A stretch of DNA of 64,000 nt from Lachnospiraceae bacterium (GTDB lineage Bacteria > Bacillota > Clostridia > Lachnospirales > Lachnospiraceae). Below, in pieces: positions 1 through 8,564 of this stretch (position 1 is the stretch's first letter; each line of letters starts with the position of its first letter). The notes under the pieces are model-generated. The model saw only the letters and a program-made list of their open reading frames with translations. It was not told where the DNA came from and ran no database searches. The stretch is from the NCBI GenBank assembly GCA_015057325.1, contig SVEQ01000010.1:1-64000 (forward strand). The letters run 5' to 3'. The position numbers and the translations under genes are program-made.

Positions 1-4
1 ATAA

Positions 5-76
5 TCCCTGATAGCTCAATGGTAGAGCACACGGCTGTTAACCGTGGTGTTGTAGGTTCGAGCCCTACTCGGGGAG
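5..76 (+). tRNA. tRNA-Asn (GTT)
   Basis: Cloverleaf seen by eye: the 7-bp acceptor TCCCTGA pairs with TCGGGGA, the anticodon loop carries GTT at 37-39, the T-loop is GGTTCGAGCC and the discriminator is G76, as is usual for tRNA-Asn. No CCA is encoded. First of six tRNAs packed in the first 612 bases. Confidence 0.96.
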
Positions 77-82
77 CTGTCG

Positions 83-154
83 GGCCCCATGGTCAAGCGG
101 TTAAGACATCGCCCTTTCACGGCGGTAACACGGGTTCGATTCCCGTTGGGGTCA
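83..154 (+). tRNA. tRNA-Glu (TTC)
   Basis: Acceptor GGCCCCA pairs with TGGGGTC with one G-T pair. The anticodon TTC lies at 116-118 in loop CTTTCAC, closed by CGCC/GGCG. The T-arm is CGGGTTCGATTCCCG and the discriminator is A154. It sits six bases after tRNA-Asn, so the two are probably processed from one transcript. Confidence 0.96.
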
Positions 155-159
155 CTTGC

Positions 160-232
160 GCCGATATGGCTCAATTGGCAGAGCAGCTGATTTGTAATCA
201 GCAGGTTGAGGGTTCGAGTCCCCCTATCGGCT
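160..232 (+). tRNA. tRNA-Thr (TGT)
   Basis: Acceptor GCCGATA pairs with TATCGGC. The anticodon TGT is at 193-195, flanked by stem GCTGA/TCAGC. The T-arm has the normal GGTTCGAGTCC. No CCA is encoded. Confidence 0.96.
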
Positions 233-344
233 TTGCAAATAACATGTAATTCAAAATAATACTTGACAACATTTGATTGTTATGTTATTATCTCAGACGT
301 TGCATGTTTGATGCACAACTTAATATGGTATTTATACCAAGCAT

Positions 345-426
345 GGATGGATTCCCGAGTGGCCAAAGGGGACAGACTGTAAATCTGCTGCATTTTGCTT
401 CGGTGGTTCGAATCCACCTCCATCCA
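345..426 (+). tRNA. tRNA-Tyr (GTA)
   Basis: Class II tRNA of 82 nt with a long variable arm. Acceptor GGATGGA pairs perfectly with TCCATCC, the D-arm is TTCCCGAGTGGCC and the anticodon GTA is at 379-381. Discriminator A426. Confidence 0.96.
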
Positions 427-442
427 TTTTTCAATTTAATAT

Positions 443-516
443 CGCGGGGTGGAGCAGTCTGGAAGCTCGCCGGGCTCATAACCCGGAGGTCATAGGTTCA
501 AATCCTGTCCCCGCTA
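443..516 (+). tRNA. Initiator tRNA-Met (CAT)
   Basis: Anticodon CAT at 477-479. Two initiator hallmarks are visible: an anticodon stem closed by three G-C pairs (CCGGG/CCCGG) and a non-Watson-Crick first acceptor position (C443 opposite T515), needed for formylation and for avoiding elongation. The usual opposite base is A, so C:T is slightly unusual. Confidence 0.93.
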
Positions 517-539
517 CTAATTGGTTAATTCCAATACAT

Positions 540-612
<73 letters not shown>

Positions 613-642
613 CTTTTTTATTATCTTTTTTTGGGGGTAAGT

Positions 643-822
643 ATGGATTTTGAGGTTGGACAGATTATTAAAATGAAGAAACAGCATCCGTGTGGAACAA
701 ATGCATGGGAAATAATACGTGTAGGTGCTGATTTTAGACTTAAATGTACGGGCTGTCAACATCAGGTTATGCTTCCGAGAAAGACCGTAGAAAAAGGATT
801 TAAAGGACTTATAGAAAATTAA
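643..822 (+). CDS. DUF951 family protein
   Basis: A 59-residue protein of the DUF951 family, common in Firmicutes and of unknown function. The start ATG at 643 follows GGGGGT by seven bases; an upstream in-frame ATG at 583 lies inside tRNA-Phe and is rejected. The sequence has the family pattern: a hydrophilic start (DFEVGQIIKMKK), HPCG near residue 18 and CTGCQ near residue 38, which together give three cysteines and a histidine that could bind a metal ion. It sits between the tRNA cluster and the rpsF operon. Family assignment is by recognition; the metal site is inference. Confidence 0.85.
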   Translation: MDFEVGQIIKMKKQHPCGTNAWEIIRVGADFRLKCTGCQHQVMLPRKTVEKGFKGLIEN

Positions 823-841
823 TAATTTGAAAAGAAAATAA

Positions 842-871
842 TTGACTTATATTAATTAACTGTGTTATAAT
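842..871 (+). promoter_or_regulatory. Sigma-A promoter of the rpsF operon
   Basis: TTGACT at 842-847 and TATAAT at 866-871 are separated by 18 bases, a near-consensus sigma-A promoter. Transcription would begin at about 878, giving rpsF a leader of about 80 nt. Confidence 0.8.
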
Positions 872-877
872 TGATTT

Positions 878-950
878 CTGTGGTGTATAACACAGTTTTT
901 CCTTGCTCTTTCGTAGGATTTGAAAGGGCCAGAGACCAAAAGGAGGTGCA
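878..950 (+). promoter_or_regulatory. rpsF leader RNA with 5' hairpin, possible S6:S18 autoregulatory site
   Basis: Right at the expected transcript start a small hairpin CTGTG/CACAG (878-882 with 891-895) is followed by five Ts, resembling an early attenuator. Downstream, CTCTTTC and GAAAGGGCCAGAG around 907-934 can pair around a GTAGGATTT loop. Bacterial rpsF leaders often carry a motif bound by the S6:S18 complex for feedback; the position and shape fit, but the consensus was not checked. Confidence 0.4.
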
Positions 951-956
951 TAAGAC

Positions 957-1244
957 ATGAACAAATATGAATTAGCGTTAGTTGTCAGTGCAAAGATCGA
1001 AGACGACGATAGAACTAAGGCTGTCGAGAAAGCTCAGGAATACATTACTAGATTCGGCGGAACAGTTACTAACGTTGAGGATGCTGGAAAGAAGCGTTTA
1101 GCTTATGAGATCCAGAAGATGAAAGAAGGATTTTACTATTTCATCCAATTCGATGCGGAATCTGATGTTCCTGCACAGGTAGAGGCAAAAGTTCGTATTA
1201 TGGAGCCGGTCATCAGATTTTTATGCGTTAGACAGGACGCGTAG
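957..1244 (+). CDS. rpsF: 30S ribosomal protein S6
   Basis: Ribosomal protein S6, 95 residues, the usual length. It binds the central domain of 16S rRNA as a heterodimer with S18, whose gene lies two genes downstream. The family start NKYELALVVSAKIEDDDR, the central GKKRLAYEIQKMKEGFYYFIQF segment and the late RIMEPVIRFLCVR segment are all seen. The start is fixed by AGGAGGTG eight bases before the ATG. First gene of the rpsF-ssb-rpsR operon, a standard Firmicutes arrangement, with a promoter at 842-871. Confidence 0.97.
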   Translation: MNKYELALVVSAKIEDDDRTKAVEKAQEYITRFGGTVTNVEDAGKKRLAYEIQKMKEGFYYFIQFDAESDVPAQVEAKVRIMEPVIRFLCVRQDA

Positions 1245-1262
1245 ATTATAGGAGGATTCCAT

Positions 1263-1700
1263 ATGAACAAAGTAATATTGATGGGACGTTTGACAAGAGA
1301 TCCTGAAGTTCGTTACTCACAGGGTGAGAATAATCTTGCAATAGCAAGATATACATTGGCAGTTGACCGTAGATTTCAGAGAAATAGCGATCAGAGCGCA
1401 GATTTTATTTCATGTGTTGCATTTGGCAAGGCAGGAGAGTTTGCAGAGAAGTGGTTCAAACAGGGAACTAAAGTTGCTATTACAGGAAGAATTCAGACGG
1501 GAAGCTACACTAACAAAGATGGCGTTAAGGTATACACAACAGAGGTTGTTGTAGAAGATCAGGAGTTTGCAGAGAGTAAGAATGCTGCATCTGCGAATGG
1601 AGTTCCACAGGACGCTCCACATCCTACACCTAGTGCTGCCAGTGGCGAAGGCTTTATGAGTATTCCGGACGGAATCGAGGATGAACTCCCATTTGAATAA
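1263..1700 (+). CDS. ssb: Single-stranded DNA-binding protein
   Basis: SSB of 145 residues that coats single-stranded DNA in replication, recombination and repair. The N-terminal OB fold spans about residues 1-107 with the family start MNKVILMGRLTRDPEVR and the segment DFISCVAFGK. A short Ser/Pro-rich linker follows, and the protein ends in the acidic tip EDELPFE that recruits partner proteins. AGGAGG precedes the ATG by seven bases. It lies between rpsF and rpsR, 18 bases after the former. Confidence 0.97.
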   Translation: MNKVILMGRLTRDPEVRYSQGENNLAIARYTLAVDRRFQRNSDQSADFISCVAFGKAGEFAEKWFKQGTKVAITGRIQTGSYTNKDGVKVYTTEVVVEDQEFAESKNAASANGVPQDAPHPTPSAASGEGFMSIPDGIEDELPFE

Positions 1701-1717
1701 GATTGGAGGAATAGAAC

Positions 1718-1987
1718 ATGGCATTTAACAATGAAAAGTCAGATCGTGGCGATGCTCAGATGAAGAGAAGAACTATCCGCAGAAGAAAGAAAGTTTGCGT
1801 ATTCTGTGCAGATGCTGAGAATGTTATTGACTATAAGGATGTTAATAAATTAAAGAAGTATATCTCTGAGAGAGGTAAGATTCTTCCTAGAAGAATTACC
1901 GGTAATTGCGCTAAGCATCAGAGAGCTTTGACAGTAGCTATTAAGAGAGCTCGTCATTTAGCATTAGTTCCATACGTAGTAGACTAA
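1718..1987 (+). CDS. rpsR: 30S ribosomal protein S18
   Basis: Ribosomal protein S18, 89 residues, partner of S6 in the 30S platform. The core [20 protein letters not shown], the segment [14 protein letters not shown] and the end [10 protein letters not shown] are typical. It keeps CVFC and NCAKH, the zinc-binding (C+) form of S18, which many bacteria replace under zinc limitation with a C- paralogue not seen here. TTGGAGGA lies ten bases before the ATG. Last gene of the operon; a hairpin at 1998-2027 follows. Confidence 0.97.
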   Translation: MAFNNEKSDRGDAQMKRRTIRRRKKVCVFCADAENVIDYKDVNKLKKYISERGKILPRRITGNCAKHQRALTVAIKRARHLALVPYVVD

Positions 1988-1997
1988 TACAAATTAA

Positions 1998-2027
1998 GGT
2001 TGCCGCTGCATTTATGTAGTGGCAACC
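1998..2027 (+). terminator. Hairpin after rpsR
   Basis: A 7-bp perfect stem GGTTGCC/GGCAACC (1998-2004 with 2021-2027), extended internally by CTGCA/TGTAG-like pairing. The run after it (GTTATATTG) is a poor T-tract, so it may act as a weak terminator or a processing site before tRNA-Thr. Confidence 0.45.
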
Positions 2028-2035
2028 GTTATATT

Positions 2036-2108
<73 letters not shown>

Positions 2109-2112
2109 TGAA

Positions 2113-2142
2113 AAACCAAACCTATTTGGGTTTGGTTTTTTT
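2113..2142 (+). terminator. Rho-independent terminator after tRNA-Thr
   Basis: A 10-bp stem AAACCAAACC/GGTTTGGTTT with a 6-nt loop runs straight into a T-tract. It closes the rpsF-rpsR-tRNA transcription unit. Confidence 0.85.
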
Positions 2143-2233
2143 GTGCTTTAATGGAATAGTGATAAAAGTACAATTTAAATCGAGTTTGTGATAAAATGAT
2201 ATAGTTGATTTTCTATTAATGAGGAATATTGCT

Positions 2234-4003
2234 ATGAACGAAGATGCTAAAATAAAAAGATTAAAACGGTATATTGCGATTTTAAAGGTAGAATCTATTA
2301 TAATGTGCCTGCTTGTGCTGGCATTTATTATCTATACCGTTAAGATCAGAAAAACTCTGTATGAAGGGATATTACTATCAGAAAATGTAGATGAAATGAT
2401 TAGGCAAGACGATTCTACATCAGAAGAAGTTGTTATACAAGCATCGGGGGTTTCTTCAACCGATGCATTTTCTCCTCATTCAACAAAAGAAACCGATCCT
2501 AATAATTATCTTGAATCATGGAGTATAGAGGCAAACAGTGAAACTATATATGATATCTCAAAATATAAATCCTCTGATTACTTCGGAGATATTTCCTTTG
2601 ATGTTGGAACTAAATACACAGATTGTGACGGAATATTTACATTTAGAGGCAATAACTTCAGAGACAGTGCAGTGTATGGAAGCTCGGAGATAAAAGATAA
2701 AACCATGTCGTCCATGTGGAATGTTTCGACAGGGTCACTCACATACGAAGACGCAGTATGGACGGGAAGCGGTTGGACAGGACAACCCCTTATGAGAAAA
2801 TGGTCCCGTCAGGCAAAACTTCATATGAATATGTATGATTGGGCTAAGGAAAAGGATGAACTTGTTGAAGTTGTATACGCATGTATGGACGGATATGTAT
2901 ATTTCCTTGATTTAGATACGGGAGAGCCGACAAGAGACAAGTTATGGCTTGGTTTTACATTTAAGGGTGCGGGAGCACTTGATCCGCGTGGATATCCGGT
3001 GCTGTATCTCGGTGCGGGATATGATAGTGAAAAGGGATATGCCAGAGCGTTCGTTATCAGTTTGTTGGATTGCTCAGTGCTTAAGGAGTTTGGAAGTGTT
3101 GACCCATTTGCAGTAAGAAGTACACTTAGTTATTTTGACTCGTCAGCGCTTGTGGATGCTAATACGGACACGCTCATTTATCCGGGAGAGAATGGGGTAT
3201 TGTATCTGATTCATTTGGGAACGCATTATGATGAAGATGCGGGAACGCTTACAATGGACTTTGACCAAACCGTAAAATGGAAATACAAAAGCAAGAGAAC
3301 TACGGTTGAAAAATACTGGCCCGGCATGGAGACGAGTGCAGCAATATATGAGCATTATTTGTATATAACTGATAACGGGGCCAATCTTTTGTGTATAGAC
3401 CTTGATACGTTAACGCCTGTGTGGGTTCAGGATATATTGGACGATTCCAATTCTACACCTGTTCTTTCTATAGAAGAGGGCCATGTTTATTTATATGTAA
3501 GCACATCGTTTCATTATGGATGGAGAAGCATGACGACAGCCACGATTCCGATATGGAAGATTGACGCACAGACCGGTGAGATTGTATGGAAAAACGAGTA
3601 TGAATGCTCGTCCAGAGAAGGTGTGTCGGGTGGAGTGCAATCTACTATAGCACCCGGTAAATGGGGCCTTGATAACTACATATTTGTCACCGTTTCAATG
3701 ACACACGGTGGCTGGGAAGGCGACATAGTTGCTCTTAATAAAAATGACGGCAGTAAGGCATGGGAAAACCGGATGCCTTACACATGGTCATCACCTGTGT
3801 GCGTGTATGGAGAAAATGGAGACGGATATGTAATATACGGTGCAAGTGACGGCTGTATGTATGAACTTGACGGTAAAGATGGAAGTTTGAAGAGTACTTT
3901 AGACATTAGCGATGGCAATATTGAGGCTTCTCCCGCGGTTTATAATAATGAACTTGTTATTGGAACGAGAGCAGGCCGAATATGTGGGATAAAGTTAAAT
4001 TGA
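2234..4003 (+). CDS. Membrane-anchored PQQ-like beta-propeller protein
   Basis: A protein of about 589 residues with a short basic N-terminus and one membrane helix (about residues 16-40), then a large outside part. An Asp/Ser-rich linker leads to repeated blades of the PQQ-like propeller type: GYVYFLDLDTGEP, NLLCIDLDTLTPVW, IDAQTGEIVWKNE, LNKNDGSKAWEN, ELDGKDGSLKS and the closing VIGTRAGRICGI. Such proteins bind ligands or assemble partners rather than catalyse. The start at 2234 is chosen because GAGG sits about nine bases upstream; an ATG at 2219 has no ribosome site. Transcribed alone. The substrate is unknown. Confidence 0.75.
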   Translation: MNEDAKIKRLKRYIAILKVESIIMCLLVLAFIIYTVKIRKTLYEGILLSENVDEMIRQDDSTSEEVVIQASGVSSTDAFSPHSTKETDPNNYLESWSIEANSETIYDISKYKSSDYFGDISFDVGTKYTDCDGIFTFRGNNFRDSAVYGSSEIKDKTMSSMWNVSTGSLTYEDAVWTGSGWTGQPLMRKWSRQAKLHMNMYDWAKEKDELVEVVYACMDGYVYFLDLDTGEPTRDKLWLGFTFKGAGALDPRGYPVLYLGAGYDSEKGYARAFVISLLDCSVLKEFGSVDPFAVRSTLSYFDSSALVDANTDTLIYPGENGVLYLIHLGTHYDEDAGTLTMDFDQTVKWKYKSKRTTVEKYWPGMETSAAIYEHYLYITDNGANLLCIDLDTLTPVWVQDILDDSNSTPVLSIEEGHVYLYVSTSFHYGWRSMTTATIPIWKIDAQTGEIVWKNEYECSSREGVSGGVQSTIAPGKWGLDNYIFVTVSMTHGGWEGDIVALNKNDGSKAWENRMPYTWSSPVCVYGENGDGYVIYGASDGCMYELDGKDGSLKSTLDISDGNIEASPAVYNNELVIGTRAGRICGIKLN

Positions 4004-4016
4004 AACGGAAAAGATG

Positions 4017-4045
4017 TTGACAAATCAAAAGATGTAGGATAACAT
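4017..4045 (+). promoter_or_regulatory. Probable promoter of dapF
   Basis: TTGACA at 4017-4022 is a perfect -35. After a 17-base spacer TAACAT (4040-4045) is an acceptable -10. It lies 85 bases before the dapF start. Confidence 0.5.
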
Positions 4046-4130
4046 TTGTCTGATAAAAAATAATAAGGATATAATGTTTGTATTATAATAATATAATCGA
4101 TTTTATATTGCATGTCAGGAGGGTAAATGT

Positions 4131-5009
4131 ATGAAATTTACGAAAATGCAAGGTATAGGCAATGATTATGTATATGTTAATTGTTTCAAGGAAAAAATTG
4201 ATAACGCTTCAGAGCTTGCAATCAAAATAAGTAACAGAAACTTTGGCGTGGGTTCTGATGGCCTTATTTTGATTAAGCCTTCTAAAGTGGCAGACTTTTA
4301 TATGGAAATGTATAATGCGGACGGTTCGCAGTCTGAAATGTGCGGCAACGGTATACGTTGTGTCGGTAAGTATGTTTACGATTACGGATTGACAGATAAG
4401 ACAAGTGTTTCCGTTGAAACTTTAGCAGGAATTAAGTATCTTGATTTTACAATTGAAGATGGCAAGGTTTCATTTATAACGGTTAACATGGGAAATCCTG
4501 AACTTATACCGGACAAGGTTCCTGTAAATGTTGCTGCAATAAAGGGAGTTGCTGATTCTGAAAAGGCAACTATCACACAGGTTGTTGATAAGACATTGGG
4601 TGTAGACGGTAAAGATTATAATGTTACATGTGTTTCAATGGGTAACCCTCACTGTATTACATTTGTTGATGATACTGCATCATTTCCACTTGAAGAGGAA
4701 GGACCAAAGTTTGAAAATCATGCAGCATTTCCTAACAGAGTAAATGCTGAGTTTATACAGATAATAAGTCGCAATGAGGTTAATATGCGTGTATGGGAAC
4801 GTGGTTCGGGTGAGACGCTTGCCTGCGGTACGGGAGCCTGTGCATCAACGGTTGCATGTATTTTAAATGGTCTTACCGAAGATGAGATTACACTTCATCT
4901 GCTTGGTGGCGACCTTAAGGTGCGTTGGGATAGAAATGAGAACATAGTATATATGACAGGTCCTGCGAAGGTAGTATTTGACGGCGAGATTGATGTTAGA
5001 TCACTATAA
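4131..5009 (+). CDS. dapF: Diaminopimelate epimerase
   Basis: DapF, 292 residues, interconverts LL- and meso-diaminopimelate by a cofactor-free two-base mechanism, supplying lysine and the peptidoglycan cross-link residue. Both catalytic cysteines are in their motifs: Cys71 in MCGNGIRC and Cys232 in LACGTGAC. The start MKFTKMQGIGNDY is the family start. AGGAGGG lies seven bases before the ATG. Two genes downstream is dapL, so the last steps of the aminotransferase-type lysine route are grouped here. Confidence 0.97.
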   Translation: MKFTKMQGIGNDYVYVNCFKEKIDNASELAIKISNRNFGVGSDGLILIKPSKVADFYMEMYNADGSQSEMCGNGIRCVGKYVYDYGLTDKTSVSVETLAGIKYLDFTIEDGKVSFITVNMGNPELIPDKVPVNVAAIKGVADSEKATITQVVDKTLGVDGKDYNVTCVSMGNPHCITFVDDTASFPLEEEGPKFENHAAFPNRVNAEFIQIISRNEVNMRVWERGSGETLACGTGACASTVACILNGLTEDEITLHLLGGDLKVRWDRNENIVYMTGPAKVVFDGEIDVRSL

Positions 5010-5066
5010 ATAAGAGTATACGATTGCTATATCAGTGGGTAGCAGAAGAAAGCATGGGATAGGTAA

Positions 5067-5495
5067 ATGTATATAAAGTTTCTGTTTGTACTTGCGATTT
5101 CAATTGCGGTACTTATATATTTTTTCATAGAAAGAAAACAAAATAACATGTCAACAAGTGCTGATGATACCAAGATATACTCACGAAAAGAGAAAGGCTT
5201 GGTAAAAGGGCTCGAAAGAGAAAAAATTTCTGATAAATATTATGGCGTAGGATATAGTCCCTTTATTGATAAATATGTATTGTATACTGTAGTTACCTGG
5301 GTGGCTTGGTATAATCGGTATTATGAAATATCAGAGGAAGAGTATGAATCTTTTGATTCACAAGAATTAGACGTGCTTGCGAGAAAACTATATGAACAGG
5401 GCAATAAGAATGAACGTTTTTTATTTTCAGAAAAGAAAGAGGAAAACAACGAAGAACAATTAAAATTGCTAAAGAAGGCACATTTGCATCAATAA
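5067..5495 (+). CDS. Hypothetical membrane-anchored protein between dapF and dapL
   Basis: A 142-residue protein I do not recognise. One membrane helix fills residues 3-20 (KFLFVLAISIAVLIYFFI), followed by a positive ERKQ and a hydrophilic cytoplasmic part rich in Lys, Glu and Tyr. The middle has YYGVGYSPFIDKYVLYTVVTWVAW, with several aromatics that could be a small folded core; the end is charged and probably helical. It lies 57 bases after dapF and 29 before dapL, so it is likely co-transcribed with lysine synthesis genes, but no role follows from that. The ribosome site (AGGT) is weak. Confidence 0.7.
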   Translation: MYIKFLFVLAISIAVLIYFFIERKQNNMSTSADDTKIYSRKEKGLVKGLEREKISDKYYGVGYSPFIDKYVLYTVVTWVAWYNRYYEISEEEYESFDSQELDVLARKLYEQGNKNERFLFSEKKEENNEEQLKLLKKAHLHQ

Positions 5496-5524
5496 TGAGA
5501 TATGAGAAATAGGAGGATACACAA

Positions 5525-6742
5525 ATGTTTAAGGCAAATGATAACTACTTGAAATTACCCGGAAGCTATTTGTTTTCAACTGTAGCAAGAAAGGTACGTG
5601 AATATAAGGAGGCTAATCCTGACAAAGAGGTTATTTCTTTGGGAATCGGTGATGTTACCCAGCCGCTTGCTCCGGCAATAATTGACAGTCTTCACAAGGC
5701 GGTTGATGAGATGGCTGTAAAGGAAACATTTAGAGGTTATGCACCGGATCTTGGCTACGAGTTCTTAAGAAATGCCATTGTGAAAAATGATTTCGAGGCA
5801 AGAGGTGCAAAGGTTACTGCTGACGAGATATTTGTCAGTGACGGAGCAAAGAGTGATTCCGGTAACATTCAGGAGATATTCTCGACTGATAATAAAATTG
5901 CAGTTTGCGATCCTGTATATCCTGTTTACGTTGATACTAATGCAATGGCAGGAAGAACAGGCGTGTATAACAAAGATACAGAGCTTTGGAGCGACGTTAT
6001 ATACATGCCATGTAAGGCAGAAAATGGTTTTGCACCGGAGTTTCCAAGTGAAGTTCCTGACATCATTTATCTTTGTTTCCCTAACAATCCAACAGGTGCA
6101 ACAATAACAAAGGATGCGCTTCAGAAATGGGTTGATTACGCAAATGAGCATAAGGCGGTGATCATTTATGATGCTGCATACGAGGCTTATATAAGCGAGG
6201 ATAACGTGGCTCACACAATCTATGAGTGTGAGGGCGCAAGAACATGTGCAATCGAGCTTAGAAGTTTTTCAAAGAACGCAGGATTTACAGGAACACGTCT
6301 CGGTTATACCGTAGTTCCAAAGGATTTAAAGGATTCTGAAGGCACATCACTTAACGCATTGTGGGCTAGAAGACATGGTACGAAGTTTAACGGTGCTCCT
6401 TACATTATCCAGCGTGCAGGTGAGGCAGTATATTCAGAAGAAGGAAAGCGACAGACACGTGAACAGATTGCTTACTATATGAACAATGCAAAGATTATCA
6501 AAGAGGGTCTTGCAAGTGCCGGCTATTCGGTATCAGGTGGTGTAAATGCACCATACATTTGGCTTGCTACACCAAACGGAATGACTTCATGGGAGTTCTT
6601 TGATCATTTACTTGAAAATGCAAATGTTGTAGGTACACCGGGTTCCGGATTTGGACCTTCGGGTGAAGGATATTTCAGACTGACAGCATTTGGTACATAT
6701 GAGAATACTGTAGAGGCTCTTGAAAGAATTAAGAGACTGTAG
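5525..6742 (+). CDS. dapL: LL-diaminopimelate aminotransferase
   Basis: DapL, 405 residues, a PLP enzyme that converts tetrahydrodipicolinate to LL-diaminopimelate in one step using glutamate, bypassing DapD/DapE. Visible features are the start NDNYLKLPGSYLFS, ISLGIGDVTQPL, FVSDGAKSDSGNIQEIF, the substrate segment FPNNPTGA, and the cofactor lysine Lys250 in SFSKNAGFTGTRLGY. AGGAGG is nine bases before the ATG. Its product is the substrate of DapF, encoded two genes upstream, so together they define the aminotransferase variant of the lysine pathway. Confidence 0.97.
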   Translation: MFKANDNYLKLPGSYLFSTVARKVREYKEANPDKEVISLGIGDVTQPLAPAIIDSLHKAVDEMAVKETFRGYAPDLGYEFLRNAIVKNDFEARGAKVTADEIFVSDGAKSDSGNIQEIFSTDNKIAVCDPVYPVYVDTNAMAGRTGVYNKDTELWSDVIYMPCKAENGFAPEFPSEVPDIIYLCFPNNPTGATITKDALQKWVDYANEHKAVIIYDAAYEAYISEDNVAHTIYECEGARTCAIELRSFSKNAGFTGTRLGYTVVPKDLKDSEGTSLNALWARRHGTKFNGAPYIIQRAGEAVYSEEGKRQTREQIAYYMNNAKIIKEGLASAGYSVSGGVNAPYIWLATPNGMTSWEFFDHLLENANVVGTPGSGFGPSGEGYFRLTAFGTYENTVEALERIKRL

Positions 6743-6777
6743 GAGATATCAATAATTAATTGCAGACAATATGTGAT

Positions 6778-6810
6778 ATGCAAGTATGTGGCTTTAATTC
6801 ATACTTGCAT
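6778..6810 (+). terminator. Hairpin after dapL
   Basis: A perfect 11-bp stem ATGCAAGTATG/CATACTTGCAT (6778-6788 with 6800-6810) lies between dapL and ilvE. It lacks a clear T-tract, so it could be a weak terminator or a stability hairpin. Confidence 0.45.
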
Positions 6811-6902
6811 ATTCATTATGTGAGTGGTACAATTTTTTAGTATGAATAAGGCATTACAACTAATGAAATGTTGCGAAACAGCCGGGAAAGGAAGTAATTG
6901 TT

Positions 6903-7928
6903 ATGAGTAAGAACATTGATTGGTCAAACCTTGGTTTTGGCTACATTCAAACTGACAAGAGATTTGTATCAAACTTCAAAGATGGCAAGTGGGATGAGGG
7001 CGCACTTATAGATGACGCTAACATTACCATGAGCGAGTGTGCATGTGTATTGCAGTATGCACAGACAGTATTTGAAGGATTAAAAGCATATACTACAGAG
7101 GATGGACATGTCGTGTGCTTCCGTCCGGACTTGAACGCTGCAAGACTCGTGGATTCATGTAAGAGACTTGAGATGCCAACATTTCCTGAGGATAAGTTTG
7201 TTGAGGCAGTAGTTAAAACTGTTGAGGCTAACATTGATTATGTTCCACCGTATGGTTCAGGCGCTACATTATATTTGAGACCATATATGTTTGGTATTAA
7301 CCCTGTAATCGGAGTTAAGCCTGCTGAAGAGTATCAGTTCCGTATTTTCTGTACTCCTGTAGGTCCTTACTTCAAGGGTGGTGCTAAGCCTATTACAATC
7401 AGAGTATCAGATGTTGATAGAGCAGCTCCACACGGAACAGGTGATATTAAGGCAGGTCTTAATTATGCAATGAGTTTACATGCAATCGTTGATGCTCACA
7501 ATCAGGGTTATGACGAGAATATGTATCTTGATGCAGCAACACGTACTAAGGTTGAGGAGACCGGTGGTGCTAACTTCATTTTCATAAGTGCAGACGGTAA
7601 GAAGCTTATTACACCTAAGTCAAACAGTATTCTTCCTTCAATCACACGTCGTTCGCTTATGGTAGTTGCTGAGAAGTATCTTGGTCTTACAGTAGAGCAC
7701 AGAGAAGTATTCTTTGACGAGCTTAAGGATTTCTCAGAATGTGGACTTTGTGGTACAGCAGCAGTTATCTCACCTGTTGGTAAGGTAGTAGATCACGGCA
7801 AAGAGATTTGCTTCCCTGCAGGTATGGAGGATATGGGTCCTGTTACAAAGAAGCTTTATGACACTCTTACAGGTATTCAGATGGGACGTATTGAAGCACC
7901 TGAAGGATGGATTAAGACAATTAAGTAA
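6903..7928 (+). CDS. ilvE: Branched-chain amino acid aminotransferase
   Basis: Fold-type IV PLP aminotransferase, 341 residues, for the last step of leucine, isoleucine and valine synthesis or the first step of their breakdown. The start DWSNLGFGYIQTDKRF, the segment QYAQTVFEGLKAY, the cofactor lysine Lys183 in GDIKAGLNYA and the late CGTAAVISPVGKV match the long group II branched-chain aminotransferases. GGAAAGGAAG lies upstream of the ATG. It has its own 160-base upstream gap and a terminator at 7949, so it appears monocistronic. Confidence 0.96.
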   Translation: MSKNIDWSNLGFGYIQTDKRFVSNFKDGKWDEGALIDDANITMSECACVLQYAQTVFEGLKAYTTEDGHVVCFRPDLNAARLVDSCKRLEMPTFPEDKFVEAVVKTVEANIDYVPPYGSGATLYLRPYMFGINPVIGVKPAEEYQFRIFCTPVGPYFKGGAKPITIRVSDVDRAAPHGTGDIKAGLNYAMSLHAIVDAHNQGYDENMYLDAATRTKVEETGGANFIFISADGKKLITPKSNSILPSITRRSLMVVAEKYLGLTVEHREVFFDELKDFSECGLCGTAAVISPVGKVVDHGKEICFPAGMEDMGPVTKKLYDTLTGIQMGRIEAPEGWIKTIK

Positions 7929-7948
7929 TTAAAAATCATAGTGTGATT

Positions 7949-7986
7949 AAAGTGCAAATCCTTAGTTGGTTTTGCACTTTTTTTGT
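7949..7986 (+). terminator. Rho-independent terminator after ilvE
   Basis: Stem AAAGTGCAAA/TTTGCACTTT (10 bp, 12-nt loop) followed by a T-run through 7985. Confidence 0.88.
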
Positions 7987-8005
7987 AGTAAAACAAAGTG
8001 AAAAA

Positions 8006-8014
8006 TGGTATAAT
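8006..8014 (+). promoter_or_regulatory. Extended -10 promoter of the membrane protein gene
   Basis: TGGTATAAT is a TG-extended -10 element 32 bases before the start of the next gene. No good -35 is seen, as is allowed for extended -10 promoters. Confidence 0.55.
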
Positions 8015-8045
8015 GACAATATAGTTTTTTGGGGAGGTACAAAGG

Positions 8046-8564
8046 ATGGATGAACAACAAATGAATAATCAGGCAGCGGAAATGGGCAAAAAGATGAGAA
8101 AGATTGGCTTGCAAATGAGCGTGTTAATGGGCGTAACCTTAAGCTTTTTCTTATCATTGGTAGGTAATCTCATGGGAGCCAAACAGTCGGGAAGCTTTTC
8201 GGTTCCGGGATTTCTCATCAGTTTTGTAATTAGTACCATTGTCAGTCTTTTTATTGGACTGATTGTACCAATGAAGAAGGTAAATGATGGTCTTCACGCA
8301 AAGCTTAACATGCAGGAAGGTTCGATTGGTGCCAAACTGCTTGACAGTCTCGTGTCGGATATCATTTATACTCCGATAATGACACTGCTTATGGTATTTT
8401 TGGCATATAAGCAGGCAACGGCTCATGGGGCACAAATGCCGTTTTTACCGATGTTTTTATCGTCACTTATAGTGTGTCTTATTGTAGGTTATATACTGAT
8501 TTTTATATTCATGCCGTTATACATGAATATCCTATTCAAAAAGAATGGAATAGGCAAAATTTGA
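8046..8564 (+). CDS. Four-helix membrane protein, possibly DUF2798-like
   Basis: A 172-residue protein with four predicted membrane helices, at about residues 24-42, 55-76, 107-125 and 135-160. A charged N-terminus (MDEQQMNNQAAEMGKKMRK) precedes the first. The motif MGVTLSFFLSLVGNLM in helix 1 resembles small DUF2798-type membrane proteins, but the match is only by impression. GGGGAGGT precedes the ATG. It sits alone between ilvE and a chemoreceptor gene, each with its own promoter; function unknown. Confidence 0.7.
   Translation: MDEQQMNNQAAEMGKKMRKIGLQMSVLMGVTLSFFLSLVGNLMGAKQSGSFSVPGFLISFVISTIVSLFIGLIVPMKKVNDGLHAKLNMQEGSIGAKLLDSLVSDIIYTPIMTLLMVFLAYKQATAHGAQMPFLPMFLSSLIVCLIVGYILIFIFMPLYMNILFKKNGIGKI

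Noticed and set aside
1410-1724. Minus-strand open frame over ssb
   Set aside because: It overlaps the well-supported ssb gene completely and shows no protein-like pattern.
6811-6902. TGGTAC before ilvE as part of a T-box riboswitch
   Set aside because: Only five or six bases fit; no specifier stem, no AGTA box and no antiterminator/terminator pair is seen.
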